Origin: an uncultured Flavobacteriaceae bacterium | GTDB lineage: Bacteria > Bacteroidota > Bacteroidia > Flavobacteriales > Flavobacteriaceae | Direction: 5' to 3' | Assembly (NCBI GenBank): GCA_947494325.1 | Contig: CANLUS010000002.1 | Coordinates: forward strand, 1 to 64,000 | Length of the DNA: 64,000 nucleotides | Shown: one piece after another, positions 46,055 through 53,928 of the stretch | Position numbering within the stretch: position 1 is the first letter of the stretch | Layout of the letters: each line of letters begins with the position of its first letter | Program-made: the position numbers and the translations under genes | Notes under the pieces: model-generated | Databases searched by the model: none | Told to the model about the DNA's origin: nothing | The model's input: only the letters and a program-made list of their open reading frames with translations

Positions 46055-46912
46055 TTACACTGCTTTTAAACTTAAATCCATATTATAAACAGAGTGGGTG
46101 AGTGCTCCCGAGGAAATATAATCAACTCCACAATCTGCGTAAGCTCTCAAGGTATTTTCATTAATCCCTCCTGATGATTCTGTTAAGCATTTATCACCGA
46201 TCATGGCAACAGCTTTGCGGGTATCTTCATAATTAAAATTATCAATCAAAATACGATACACTCCATCAGATTCTAATATCTCTTCAATTTCTTTAAGATT
46301 TCGAGCTTCTACAATAATTTTTAAGTCACGATTGTTGTCTTTTAAATAGGCGTTTGTCTTAGCAATAGCTTTGGTAATACCTCCCGCAAAGTCAATATGA
46401 TTGTCTTTCAACATAATCATATCATATAGAGCAAAACGGTGGTTTTCACCGCCACCAATTTTCACGGCCCATTTTTCAAGTGCACGTATTCCGGGAGTGG
46501 TTTTACGGGTATCTAATATTTTGGTCTTTGTTCCTTCTAATAGATCCATAAAGGCCCGTGTTTTGGTTGCAATAGCACTCATGCGTTGCATAGCATTAAG
46601 AACTAGACGCTCTGCCTTTAGAATAGCTTGAGAGGAGCCTTCAACATAAAAAGCAATATCTCCATACTTCACGCGACTACCATCTTCTATTAATGTTTCA
46701 ACAGAAAGTTGGTCATCAACATACTGAAATACCTGTTTCGCAAATTCAATCCCAGCAATAACACCTTCATCTTTCACTAACAATTTTGCCTTTCCTTTAG
46801 TTGCTGAAGGAATACAAGCCAATGAGCTATGATCGCCATCGCCTACATCTTCACGAATGGCGTTACTAATAATAAGTGCTAACTCTTTTTGAAATTGGGT
46901 TTGGCTAATCAT
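46055..46912 (-). CDS. nadC: Nicotinate-nucleotide pyrophosphorylase (carboxylating)
   Basis: Converts quinolinate and PRPP to nicotinate mononucleotide in de novo NAD synthesis. Motifs: REDVGDGDHSS at the start, the LDTRKTTPGIRALEKWA core (phosphate and quinolinate binding), GGGENHRFALYDMIMLKDNH, and the C-terminal ESSGGI phosphate-binding loop. The start is set at the ATG at 46912, giving 285 residues. A start 21 bp further upstream (46933) would begin inside the -7 promoter box, so it is rejected. The gene is divergent from rlmH and convergent with pcm. Confidence 0.95.
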   Translation of the reverse strand: MISQTQFQKELALIISNAIREDVGDGDHSSLACIPSATKGKAKLLVKDEGVIAGIEFAKQVFQYVDDQLSVETLIEDGSRVKYGDIAFYVEGSSQAILKAERLVLNAMQRMSAIATKTRAFMDLLEGTKTKILDTRKTTPGIRALEKWAVKIGGGENHRFALYDMIMLKDNHIDFAGGITKAIAKTNAYLKDNNRDLKIIVEARNLKEIEEILESDGVYRILIDNFNYEDTRKAVAMIGDKCLTESSGGINENTLRAYADCGVDYISSGALTHSVYNMDLSLKAV

Positions 46913-46929
46913 ATGCGTAAATTTGTAGA

Positions 46930-46959
46930 GCAAAAATAAGTTTTATATTTACGACTCAA
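46930..46959 (-). promoter_or_regulatory. Predicted nadC promoter
   Basis: On the minus strand: TTG (46957-46959), 18-bp spacer, TATTTTTGC (46930-46938). Good match to the Bacteroidota pattern. The -7 box ends 19 bp before the nadC ATG at 46912, which decides the start codon choice. Confidence 0.68.
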
Positions 46960-46988
46960 AATTATTTAATTAGTAAAATTTCATACCC

Positions 46989-47462
46989 GTGAAGATTAAA
47001 TTGATTGCTATTGGAAAAACAGATGACAAAGAGTTGTCACGATTGCTAGAAAGTTACCAAAAGCGATTAAGTCATTATGTCAAGTTTGAATTCAAGATAA
47101 TCCCAGACATTAAAAAGGTAAAAAATTTATCAGAGGATCAGCAAAAAGAGAAAGAAGGGTTATTAATTTTAAAGGAACTAGTTCCGACTGATCAGTTGGT
47201 GCTATTAGATGAAAAAGGACATGAATTTCGTTCTATTGAGTTTTCTAGATTTCTTCAAAAGAAAATGAACTCAGGCATCAAACAACTTGTATTTGTTATT
47301 GGTGGACCTTATGGTTTTTCGAAATCGGTATATCAAAAAGCGCAGGGGAAAGTATCTTTGTCAAAAATGACCTTTTCGCATCAAATGATACGGTTATTCA
47401 TGGTAGAGCAGTTGTACAGAGCTTTTACCATATTAAAGAATGAACCGTATCATCACGAATAA
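46989..47462 (+). CDS. rlmH: 23S rRNA (pseudouridine(1915)-N3)-methyltransferase
   Basis: A 157-residue SPOUT-class (knotted) methyltransferase that methylates pseudouridine 1915 in helix 69 of 23S rRNA. The knot motif FVIGGPYGFSKSVY and the C-terminal FSHQMIRLFMVEQLYRAFTILKNEPYHHE segment (shortened here) are the family signatures; the final YHH(E) is typical. The start codon is GTG at 46989. The protein is full length. It is divergent from nadC and faces the secreted unknown at 47482 with a 19-bp gap. Confidence 0.96.
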   Translation: MKIKLIAIGKTDDKELSRLLESYQKRLSHYVKFEFKIIPDIKKVKNLSEDQQKEKEGLLILKELVPTDQLVLLDEKGHEFRSIEFSRFLQKKMNSGIKQLVFVIGGPYGFSKSVYQKAQGKVSLSKMTFSHQMIRLFMVEQLYRAFTILKNEPYHHE

Positions 47463-47481
47463 TTGTATACAACTTAAATAA

Positions 47482-48588
47482 TTAATGAATCTTGATACCC
47501 TTCAAATCTGTAAATCTTCCGGTAATTAACCAACCTCCAAAATTCTCAGAAACGGCAAATAACAATTCATTTTTTCCTTTTTTTAAATTGAGGTAGTTGG
47601 CATCAAATAAACCAATACTACCTAAATAGCGATAATCTCTTGAGCGAAAAGTATTGTTACCACGATATAAAGGCTTTCCATTTAAAATAACTATTACCCG
47701 GTCACTATAGCCAAACTCAAAGAGTTTTGTTTGTGCCTTATCTGAATCAATGGTTATTTTTGCAAAAACGGTATTACCAGGAACCTTATTTCTTAAAGTG
47801 ACTTTACGCGAGATATTAGCAGCAACTCCTTCTTCAACTTCAATCTTGTTTTTCCATTTTCGTGCTGCGATCACCGCTGTTAGTTTAGTTGGATTCTCAA
47901 GTAGTTTTTCTGGAAACTTATCTGATACGTGCCATTCAGAAATGATTCCGTCAATGGGTTTTCTTACTAATGGTTTAAAATCAATTATATCTTTTTCATT
48001 TTTATTGATTCTAATATTCGCCAAGTGCATACCAGATCTATTACCGCCTCTAAAAAAGAGTGTTCCTTTCTGTGTTGGATGAAAAAGATTCCAAGATAAA
48101 TGAGCTTTCTTAGCATGGTTAAGATAAATCTGAGCTTTAGTATCATTCACTACAATTTTCACATGGGTCCAATTATCGTACCCATAGTTATAAACAAAAG
48201 AATGCCTAGGACCAAAGTATAATTGCCAAGGAGAGATTCCATGGGTTATAGGTAGTACTTGAGTTGCGTCAGGATTTCCAGATTGATGAGGTCGCATATA
48301 AAATAGTTCAGCGTTCTGCTCCTCAGTCATTCTAAACATAACACCTGGAAAAGCTTGTTCCTTCTTTAAATAGATATCAAACTCAATGGTGCCATCTAAA
48401 AAAGTCATGTTCTTAGGACTTATAGTACCTCCTTGCAAGTAGATTGCGTTTTGTTCTTTATATCGTTCAATAACGTAAGACTGTGCATTAATATCAAAAT
48501 TAGTAGTATCGATTGGAATTATATCTTGTGCGAGACATAATTGAATAGATAAGATTGCGATAATGGTTTGTAACATATGTTTTTTCAT
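47482..48588 (-). CDS. Secreted protein with concanavalin-like fold, unknown function
   Basis: A 368-residue protein with a signal peptide (about 1-20, ending CLAQ). Residues about 30-185 look like a laminin-G/concanavalin-like beta sandwich of the type used to bind glycans (FLDGTIEFDIYLKK, FPGVMFRM, WTHVKIVVND, GMHLANIRI). The C-terminal half is a second beta-rich domain resembling a jelly roll (NELLFAVSENFGGW). No catalytic residues are evident. A ligand such as a polysaccharide is likely but unproven. Divergent from the membrane-anchored protein at 48706, so the two may be functionally linked. Confidence 0.75.
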   Translation of the reverse strand: MKKHMLQTIIAILSIQLCLAQDIIPIDTTNFDINAQSYVIERYKEQNAIYLQGGTISPKNMTFLDGTIEFDIYLKKEQAFPGVMFRMTEEQNAELFYMRPHQSGNPDATQVLPITHGISPWQLYFGPRHSFVYNYGYDNWTHVKIVVNDTKAQIYLNHAKKAHLSWNLFHPTQKGTLFFRGGNRSGMHLANIRINKNEKDIIDFKPLVRKPIDGIISEWHVSDKFPEKLLENPTKLTAVIAARKWKNKIEVEEGVAANISRKVTLRNKVPGNTVFAKITIDSDKAQTKLFEFGYSDRVIVILNGKPLYRGNNTFRSRDYRYLGSIGLFDANYLNLKKGKNELLFAVSENFGGWLITGRFTDLKGIKIH

Positions 48589-48705
48589 GGTGTCTTTTAT
48601 TTGCTACCAAATGTCAAAAATGGACAATGAATTCTGAAAACAAGTTCGTTCAAGTTGGCTCAATGTTGTTCAACTCAATATTTTTAATGAGTTTTGTAGA
48701 TACGT

Positions 48706-49947
48706 ATGAGTACATATCCAGAATATAAGTTAGTTCAAAAATGTCTTTTAGAAATAGAAGATAAGTTAGGCTGGGGAAATTCCAGCTCCTGGCACAATGA
48801 TGTATTCATTGAATTAAGTGAAACTATTCAACAAAAAACACATGTTTTGTTGAGCCCAACCACGCTCAAAAGAGTTTGGGGTAGAATTACTTATGCAAGT
48901 GCACCCAGTATTAGCACCCTTAATACCTTGTCACAGTTTGCGGGTTATGTAAACTGGAGGGATTTCAAAAACAAAGCAAAGACCAATAAACCAAGTTGGC
49001 TTGCTCAAAAAGTTACTGCAAATATTGGTGTAATTGTTGGGTCCGCTGCACTTATGACACTAGTTTTTATTTCATTATACTCTATGACAGGTCGTTCAAA
49101 ACCGCAAGTGATAGATGCTGAAGATATTCAATTTACTAGTCAGCCTATAACTGAAGGTTTGCCCAATTCAGTTGTGTTTGATTTCAATTTGAAGTCGATC
49201 AAGTCGGATAGCATTTTCATTCAACAGTTTTGGGATAAAACAAAAACTATTCGTATTAGAAATAATCAGCAAGAACAGGCTACTGGTATCTATTATTATC
49301 CGGGTTATTTTAGATCTAAATTACTGGTAGATGGAGATATAATAAAAGAGCACGATCTTTTTATCAAGTCGAATAGTTGGTTAGGCACTATTGATTATAA
49401 ACCCGTACCTAAATATTTTGATGGAACTGATCTGAGTCTCAATATTGATTTATTGGAAGAAATTGCTAATAATTCAGAACCTATTGGTACATCTTATCAT
49501 TTTGTAAAAGATTTTGGTGATGTATCTGGTGATCATATAAATGTGCAGAGTAGTGTGCAAAATTTATATCGAGACAAATGGGGCGTTTGTCAAAGATTTA
49601 GAATTGTGATTTTGGGAACAAAAGGTGCATTAAGTATTCCGTTTTCAATACCAGGATGTGTATCAGACATTGGACTGATGCTCAATGAGCGCTATTGGAG
49701 CGGGAAAGAACATGATCTCTCAGCGTTCGGAATTGATATAGCTACACCTCGCGATATTGGCATCTCTATTAAGAATAGGGACGTACGTATTGCTGTTGAT
49801 CGTCAGGAAATTTTCAATGATACTTACAACGAATCTATTGGCGATTTTGTTGGAATCCGATACCGATTTATTGGTGCTGGCAAAATAATACAACTATCCA
49901 TTAAAGATAAAAATGAAAATACTATTCTTTCAAATGGGTCTAATTAA
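48706..49947 (+). CDS. Membrane protein with N-terminal HTH-like domain, putative regulator
   Basis: A 413-residue protein. Residues about 1-90 are a soluble helical domain with the recurrent Bacteroidota pattern SPTTLKRVWGRITY and GYVNWRDFK, resembling a winged or HTH DNA-binding head. One transmembrane helix follows (about 105-127). Residues about 135-413 are a beta-rich domain predicted outside the membrane. The order (inside HTH, helix, outside sensor) suggests a one-component membrane-bound regulator, but the DNA-binding role is inference from pattern. It is divergent from the secreted concanavalin-like gene and overlaps the penicillin acylase gene by 8 bp at the 3' ends. Confidence 0.7.
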   Translation: MSTYPEYKLVQKCLLEIEDKLGWGNSSSWHNDVFIELSETIQQKTHVLLSPTTLKRVWGRITYASAPSISTLNTLSQFAGYVNWRDFKNKAKTNKPSWLAQKVTANIGVIVGSAALMTLVFISLYSMTGRSKPQVIDAEDIQFTSQPITEGLPNSVVFDFNLKSIKSDSIFIQQFWDKTKTIRIRNNQQEQATGIYYYPGYFRSKLLVDGDIIKEHDLFIKSNSWLGTIDYKPVPKYFDGTDLSLNIDLLEEIANNSEPIGTSYHFVKDFGDVSGDHINVQSSVQNLYRDKWGVCQRFRIVILGTKGALSIPFSIPGCVSDIGLMLNERYWSGKEHDLSAFGIDIATPRDIGISIKNRDVRIAVDRQEIFNDTYNESIGDFVGIRYRFIGAGKIIQLSIKDKNENTILSNGSN

Positions 49948-52003
49948 ATATTTTTGTCCTTATCGTATTTGCTTTTACCTGGGCTGGAGTAAACCAAGCA
50001 TCGCGCATTTCTTTTTTAGAGAATAACTCCAATTGATCCCCATTGTGTTTAGAATTTTTTTGAGTAGCATTTCCATAACTCAACAAGACTTTTGCACGTA
50101 CCTGGGTATCAAACTCTATAATACCCACCCAAGAATCACCTCCACCAACAAACATATTTTTGTCATCTGAGCCTCCGGCCCATGCCACCCTAAAAACCCC
50201 CATAGAACCGTCTATGCCGTTGGCGGGTAAATTTTTATCATTGTATTTTATACGATAATAGTCTCCCCAAGGTACATCAAGCTTTCCAAACTTTGTTTCA
50301 ATTTCTATCGCAGCTGTTTCTAAGAGTTTTACGGCTTTATCTGGATTTGCTAAACCATCTGGCGTTGTATTTGGTTTTTTAAAGCTCCACTTTTCGGTAT
50401 AGTTAGAACTTCTCCAAACGTTAAATTTACGTGCCCAATTATAGAATAGTAACATTCCTTTACTATCGGCATCAGCCTCACGATCCCATGCTTCGAGTAC
50501 TTTTTTTGCTTCTTTTGCTTTCACCGAGGTAGAGGCGTCTACGGCAGCAAATAAATCGTCTAGAATACGATCTGCAAATTCTAATTTCGTTGATAATTTA
50601 TAGTCGACCAATTCATCAAAAGTGATGGAATTATCTTCTAACAGCATTCGTGCAGCACGTTGAGGTCTAAAATTCATACTGATGGGCGCCATATACGAAG
50701 GGAAATCTTTAGGATTTAAAACTGTCGGTATCGTACTTGTCCAAGGGGGATCATTTGCATTTTGGAGCCAACCAGTCGTAGGATTTTTTAGTTTTGGTAA
50801 ATCTGCGTAATCATGCGTTTCGGTCCAGACATCTGAAGATTTCCCTCCTGGGATGATACGGTCCCAATAGTTCCAGTCTCCCGAACTACGTTTTGGTACA
50901 AGACCATTAAATAAGTAGAAAATATTTCCAGTTTTATCAGCATACATAACATTCCAAAACGGAATCTGAGCCATTTTTAAAGAGGTCTCAAATTCTTCGA
51001 AATTACTACTATTAATCATTTTCCACCATTGTAAAAAAGCATTGGGTTTGTCAAGACCAACCATGCGCAAAGCAAGAACTTTTCCATCTTTTTTATTGAC
51101 AACTGGCCCGTGTACTGTTCGCATTAATGGAATTTCTCGAGTTATGAAAGTTCCATCATCTTGCCTAACTTTAATTTCTTTTTTCGAAGAAATAAAATCC
51201 GTTCGTTTTCCATCAAGGAGATACCCACCATCTTTGACATCCAATTCATAGGTGTCTGCATTATCAATAGTATTATCAGTATGACTCCATCCAAGGTTTT
51301 TATTAAAACCAATGGCAATACCTGGAAACCCAACCAAGGTGGCTCCATACATACTTTTATCAGCAATATTTAAATGTGATTCGAAAAATAAAAACTCTTT
51401 CCACCATGGTAAATGTGGATTTTGAACCAACATGGTTTTACCAGAGGCAGATTTTTGCGGACCAATGGCATATGTATTAGAGCCCATATCAGGCCATTGC
51501 TGTATGCGTCCTAAATCATTTCCTCCAATAAAACGAGTAAATACAACATACATACTATGCATATTCACATCTTTTGTAGTAATCGGAAGCACAATTTTAT
51601 GCTTTTCATCAATCGTCTCGGGATGAGCTTCTGCGTAGGCATTCAAACCTTTTACAAACGCTTTGTAAATAACCTTTAATTCATTATCCTGAGTTGTTTC
51701 CCATTGATCAGCTAATTCTTCAAAACCTAAGGTGTGAATGAGCATGTCATTATCAAGTTTGCTTTTTCCCCAGTATTCAGCACCCTTTCCACGAGAACTG
51801 CCATAAAGATCTAAAATCATATTCGCATGATTATGCATTTGAGCCCAGCCCTGTGCAAAAAATAATTCGTCTGTACTTTGGGCATAAATATGAGGTACGC
51901 CCCAAGTATCCCAATCAATACGAGTTTTAGTAGCTTCTTGAGAAGTACAAGCGGTTGTTAAAAATAAACACGAAAAGAATAAAGTAAAAAAGAATGTTTT
52001 CAT
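49940..52003 (-). CDS. Penicillin acylase family lipoprotein (Ntn hydrolase)
   Basis: A 687-residue Ntn hydrolase of the penicillin/aculeacin acylase family, which hydrolyses amide bonds of beta-lactams, acyl-homoserine lactones or lipopeptides. A lipobox LTTAC places a lipidated cysteine at residue 19. Autoprocessing would leave Ser175 (GSNTYAIGP) as the N-terminal nucleophile of the beta chain. Later motifs are the WSHTDN catalytic-support segment and a PWTSTIPTV region in the beta chain. It appears full length. The preferred substrate is not clear. The promoter was not found; the 299-bp gap 52004-52302 upstream holds a small ORF and a terminator on the other strand. Confidence 0.88.
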   Translation of the reverse strand: MKTFFFTLFFSCLFLTTACTSQEATKTRIDWDTWGVPHIYAQSTDELFFAQGWAQMHNHANMILDLYGSSRGKGAEYWGKSKLDNDMLIHTLGFEELADQWETTQDNELKVIYKAFVKGLNAYAEAHPETIDEKHKIVLPITTKDVNMHSMYVVFTRFIGGNDLGRIQQWPDMGSNTYAIGPQKSASGKTMLVQNPHLPWWKEFLFFESHLNIADKSMYGATLVGFPGIAIGFNKNLGWSHTDNTIDNADTYELDVKDGGYLLDGKRTDFISSKKEIKVRQDDGTFITREIPLMRTVHGPVVNKKDGKVLALRMVGLDKPNAFLQWWKMINSSNFEEFETSLKMAQIPFWNVMYADKTGNIFYLFNGLVPKRSSGDWNYWDRIIPGGKSSDVWTETHDYADLPKLKNPTTGWLQNANDPPWTSTIPTVLNPKDFPSYMAPISMNFRPQRAARMLLEDNSITFDELVDYKLSTKLEFADRILDDLFAAVDASTSVKAKEAKKVLEAWDREADADSKGMLLFYNWARKFNVWRSSNYTEKWSFKKPNTTPDGLANPDKAVKLLETAAIEIETKFGKLDVPWGDYYRIKYNDKNLPANGIDGSMGVFRVAWAGGSDDKNMFVGGGDSWVGIIEFDTQVRAKVLLSYGNATQKNSKHNGDQLELFSKKEMRDAWFTPAQVKANTIRTKIFN

Positions 52004-52128
52004 AATAGATGGTGTCTTGTAATTATTTCATTGTCAGTCAATAAAACCAATAGTCTAAGATACACTATCCTTTTGATTTTAAAAAAAATAAAATGAAGAG
52101 GTAGGAATTTTTAAAGTGTAGTTGTTTT

Positions 52129-52209
52129 ATGAACGTATGTACGCAAAAATCTATAAGTACAATTGGAGGATTCGCTTATTATTGCTGCATACACTTAATT
52201 AAGAATTAA
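52129..52209 (+). CDS. Candidate 26-codon cysteine-containing small ORF
   Basis: An ATG at 52129 opens a 26-residue frame with three cysteines (positions 4, 19 and 20) and a hydrophobic middle (GGFAYYCCIHLI). Its TAA at 52207-52209 abuts a perfect terminator at 52210-52237. The mscL gene downstream has its own complete promoter after the terminator, so this short stretch looks like a separate transcript. No -33/-7 promoter was found for it. It could encode a micropeptide or be part of a small RNA. Chance cannot be excluded at this length. Confidence 0.3.
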   Translation: MNVCTQKSISTIGGFAYYCCIHLIKN

Positions 52210-52237
52210 AGCATCTCGACGGAGATGCTTTTTTTTG
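52210..52237 (+). terminator. Strong plus-strand intrinsic terminator
   Basis: AGCATCTC-gacg-GAGATGCT is a perfect 8-bp stem with a 4-base loop followed by eight T. It lies upstream of the mscL promoter and no annotated plus-strand gene ends here, so it terminates an unannotated transcript. Confidence 0.85.
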
Positions 52238-52252
52238 CTTCAGCTTTTAATT

Positions 52253-52282
52253 TTGTTATCCATTATTTTACAGATACATTTG
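52253..52282 (+). promoter_or_regulatory. Predicted mscL promoter
   Basis: TTG at 52253-52255, a 19-bp spacer, TACATTTG at 52275-52282: a perfect Bacteroidota promoter. The -7 box ends 21 bp before the ATG at 52303, which supports that start over the longer upstream reading frame. Confidence 0.75.
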
Positions 52283-52302
52283 TTTCTATTAAAATAGATA
52301 CA

Positions 52303-52749
52303 ATGAAATTATTACATGAATTTAAAGAGTTTGCTGTTAAAGGAAATATGATGGACATGGCCATCGGAATAATTATTGGGGCTTCATTCAACACCATAAT
52401 TGACGTGTTAGTAAAAAAAATAATGCTACCGCCTTTATCGTTATTATCGAGTGGTATTCAGATGGCGGATAAAAAGATTGTATTACGGGATGCTCAACTT
52501 GATGGAAACGGACAGCAACTTGTTGAAGAAGTTGCTATTGGGTATGGGGCTTTGGCAGAGGCAACAATCGATTTTTTGATTGTTGGTTTTACCATTTTTA
52601 TTGTAGTTAAAGGGATGAATCGTTTGCGATCAAAAGCCCAAGATGCAAAAGATGTGACCGTGGCAACACCAAAAGATATAGAATTGTTATCAAATTTAGA
52701 AGAACTTCTCATTAAGCAAAATGAACTATTGGAATCAAAATTGAAATAG
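52303..52749 (+). CDS. mscL: Large-conductance mechanosensitive channel
   Basis: A 148-residue pentameric channel that opens under membrane tension and saves cells from hypo-osmotic shock. N-terminal HEFKEFAVKGNMMDMAIGIIIG amphipathic segment and first transmembrane helix (pore-lining, Gly/Ala-rich), a periplasmic loop rich in Asp/Gln, a second transmembrane helix (TIDFLIVGFTIFIVVKG) and a cytoplasmic helical tail. The loop is somewhat long. The start is the ATG at 52303, because the N-terminal extension from 52225 has no family match and contains the promoter. The next gene is 7 bp away. Confidence 0.94.
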   Translation: MKLLHEFKEFAVKGNMMDMAIGIIIGASFNTIIDVLVKKIMLPPLSLLSSGIQMADKKIVLRDAQLDGNGQQLVEEVAIGYGALAEATIDFLIVGFTIFIVVKGMNRLRSKAQDAKDVTVATPKDIELLSNLEELLIKQNELLESKLK

Positions 52750-52756
52750 AAGGCCT

Positions 52757-53023
52757 ATGAAATATTTACAAAATAAACGATATAATGTATTATTCATTAT
52801 AATTAGTACTGCTGTCTGTTTTTATTTATATCGTGCTTCGGGTGTTTTAGATGGAATTGGTATGGCAGCTATCTTCTTAAATTGGTTACCTTTATTCATA
52901 GGAATTATAACTTTAGGCTTTTATTTGCTCACACGTCTTATTACAGAAAAATACGGATGGATTCTTACCGTATTAGGTGTTTTTATAAATATGTTCTTAG
53001 TGGGGAGCGCATATTGGGCCTAA
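52757..53023 (+). CDS. Small membrane protein of unknown function
   Basis: An 88-residue protein with about three hydrophobic helices (10-26, 36-58, 65-85), few charges, no recognised motif. It starts 7 bp after mscL and is probably cotranscribed with it. Convergent with the DoxX-like gene (2-bp gap). Whether it assists the channel is unknown. Confidence 0.65.
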   Translation: MKYLQNKRYNVLFIIISTAVCFYLYRASGVLDGIGMAAIFLNWLPLFIGIITLGFYLLTRLITEKYGWILTVLGVFINMFLVGSAYWA

Positions 53024-53025
53024 AA

Positions 53026-53391
53026 TTATTTTCTGTTGCTCCAAGCCCATAACATTAATAAAGGTTGTAAAAACAGTAAACGTACCCATGCCAACCACAA
53101 AGGCACGCAATATGCAGTTGGTATACAGCCATTTTGTTCGATGACATGCCAATGAGTTGGGACAAATGCGAATAACAATAAAATAATGCTTATCGCAGCT
53201 AAATAACGCGTTTTGGGAATTGCGACGCCAATGGCTAAGGCAATTTCTAAAATACCTGCAGCATAGTTGATAAAAGTGGTATTCGAAAAATAAGGAGGTA
53301 TCTGATCAACATAGAAACTCGGATTGATAAAGTGGTAACTCCCAGCGAATAAGAAAAAACCAATAAATAGTATTTTGGAGACCCGCTTCAT
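53026..53391 (-). CDS. DoxX-like membrane protein
   Basis: A 121-residue integral membrane protein with four hydrophobic helices and the DoxX-like pattern: an N-terminal helix followed by AGSYHFINPSFYVDQIPPYF, then AAGILEIALAIGVAIPKTR and a final helix after CVPLWLAWVRLLFLQP. DoxX-family proteins are small quinone- or thiosulfate-linked membrane proteins. The substrate is unknown. It is the last gene of a micro-operon: it starts 6 bp after a 49-codon basic gene. Confidence 0.82.
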   Translation of the reverse strand: MKRVSKILFIGFFLFAGSYHFINPSFYVDQIPPYFSNTTFINYAAGILEIALAIGVAIPKTRYLAAISIILLLFAFVPTHWHVIEQNGCIPTAYCVPLWLAWVRLLFLQPLLMLWAWSNRK

Positions 53392-53397
53392 TTTGAT

Positions 53398-53547
53398 TTA
53401 CAGCTTTTGTTCTTTTGCTTTTTGAAGAATCGTTTTTAAGCGCTCTTTACGTAATGCAGCATCAGATTTTATCTTGTTTTTCTTGCGATTCAACAGCTTT
53501 GTATGTTTCGCCTTATTCTTCGTATTTTTCTCTTTACCTCGCTTCAT
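53398..53547 (-). CDS. 49-residue basic small protein
   Basis: A short frame (ATG at 53547, stop at 53398) encoding a highly charged, Lys/Arg-rich, helical peptide without hydrophobic segment (for example HTKLLNRKKNKIKSDAALRK). It resembles the small basic proteins I recall from flavobacterial genomes. The spacing is tight: 3 bp after the stop of the preceding 34-codon gene and 6 bp before the DoxX-like gene, so it is part of the operon. Possible nucleic-acid binding by charge, but not demonstrated. Confidence 0.65.
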   Translation of the reverse strand: MKRGKEKNTKNKAKHTKLLNRKKNKIKSDAALRKERLKTILQKAKEQKL

Positions 53548-53550
53548 CTG

Positions 53551-53655
53551 TTATTTCGGAATCTGTCGGTAACACCAGATTAAAAATAATATCCAAAGAA
53601 AAACACTAACCCCGACAAAAACCGAGAAATAAAGAATTACATCATTTGCTCCCAT
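53551..53655 (-). CDS. 34-residue single-pass membrane peptide
   Basis: A frame from the ATG at 53655 to the stop at 53551. The peptide is a single hydrophobic helix (residues 6-28) with a positive C-terminal tail ending in YRQIPK, the usual topology of small membrane proteins. Its start overlaps the end of the upstream 62-codon gene by 14 bp in another frame, suggesting translational coupling. It was too short for usual gene calling. Function unknown. Confidence 0.6.
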   Translation of the reverse strand: MGANDVILYFSVFVGVSVFLWILFLIWCYRQIPK

Positions 53656-53830
53656 TATCTACCAGTTTAAAAAAGATCATAATTCCGATAAGCATTGGAG
53701 CCCACAAACCTAAAAAGATACCATGCATTTGATCTCCCGAAAGGAACATATATTCGGCTAAAACAATAATAATGGCGCATAAGATGAGCATAAGAAAATA
53801 GCCAATCCCCATTTTTTTGATAAAATTCAT
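53642..53830 (-). CDS. 62-residue two-helix membrane protein
   Basis: Two hydrophobic helices (about 8-29 and 36-56) with a short polar loop (FLSGDQMHG) and a basic N-terminus. First gene of the micro-operon that continues with the 34- and 49-codon genes and the DoxX-like gene. No known family recognised. It is divergent from the pseudouridine synthase gene with a 98-bp gap. Confidence 0.62.
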   Translation of the reverse strand: MNFIKKMGIGYFLMLILCAIIIVLAEYMFLSGDQMHGIFLGLWAPMLIGIMIFFKLVDNGSK

Positions 53831-53928
53831 AAATGTAATGACATATAATATTTGAACTTCTAATTTAAGGATTTTTATCTTAATAAACTGAAGGGCTTCA
53901 AAATTTAAAATGGTATTATTGTATTAGA

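Noticed and set aside
52225-52302. N-terminal extension of mscL
   Set aside because: It contains the perfect promoter for the ATG at 52303 and overlaps the terminator, and no MscL has such an extension.
53415-53609. 64-codon plus-strand frame
   Set aside because: It lies opposite the 49-codon and 34-codon genes, whose coding signal and packing are better.
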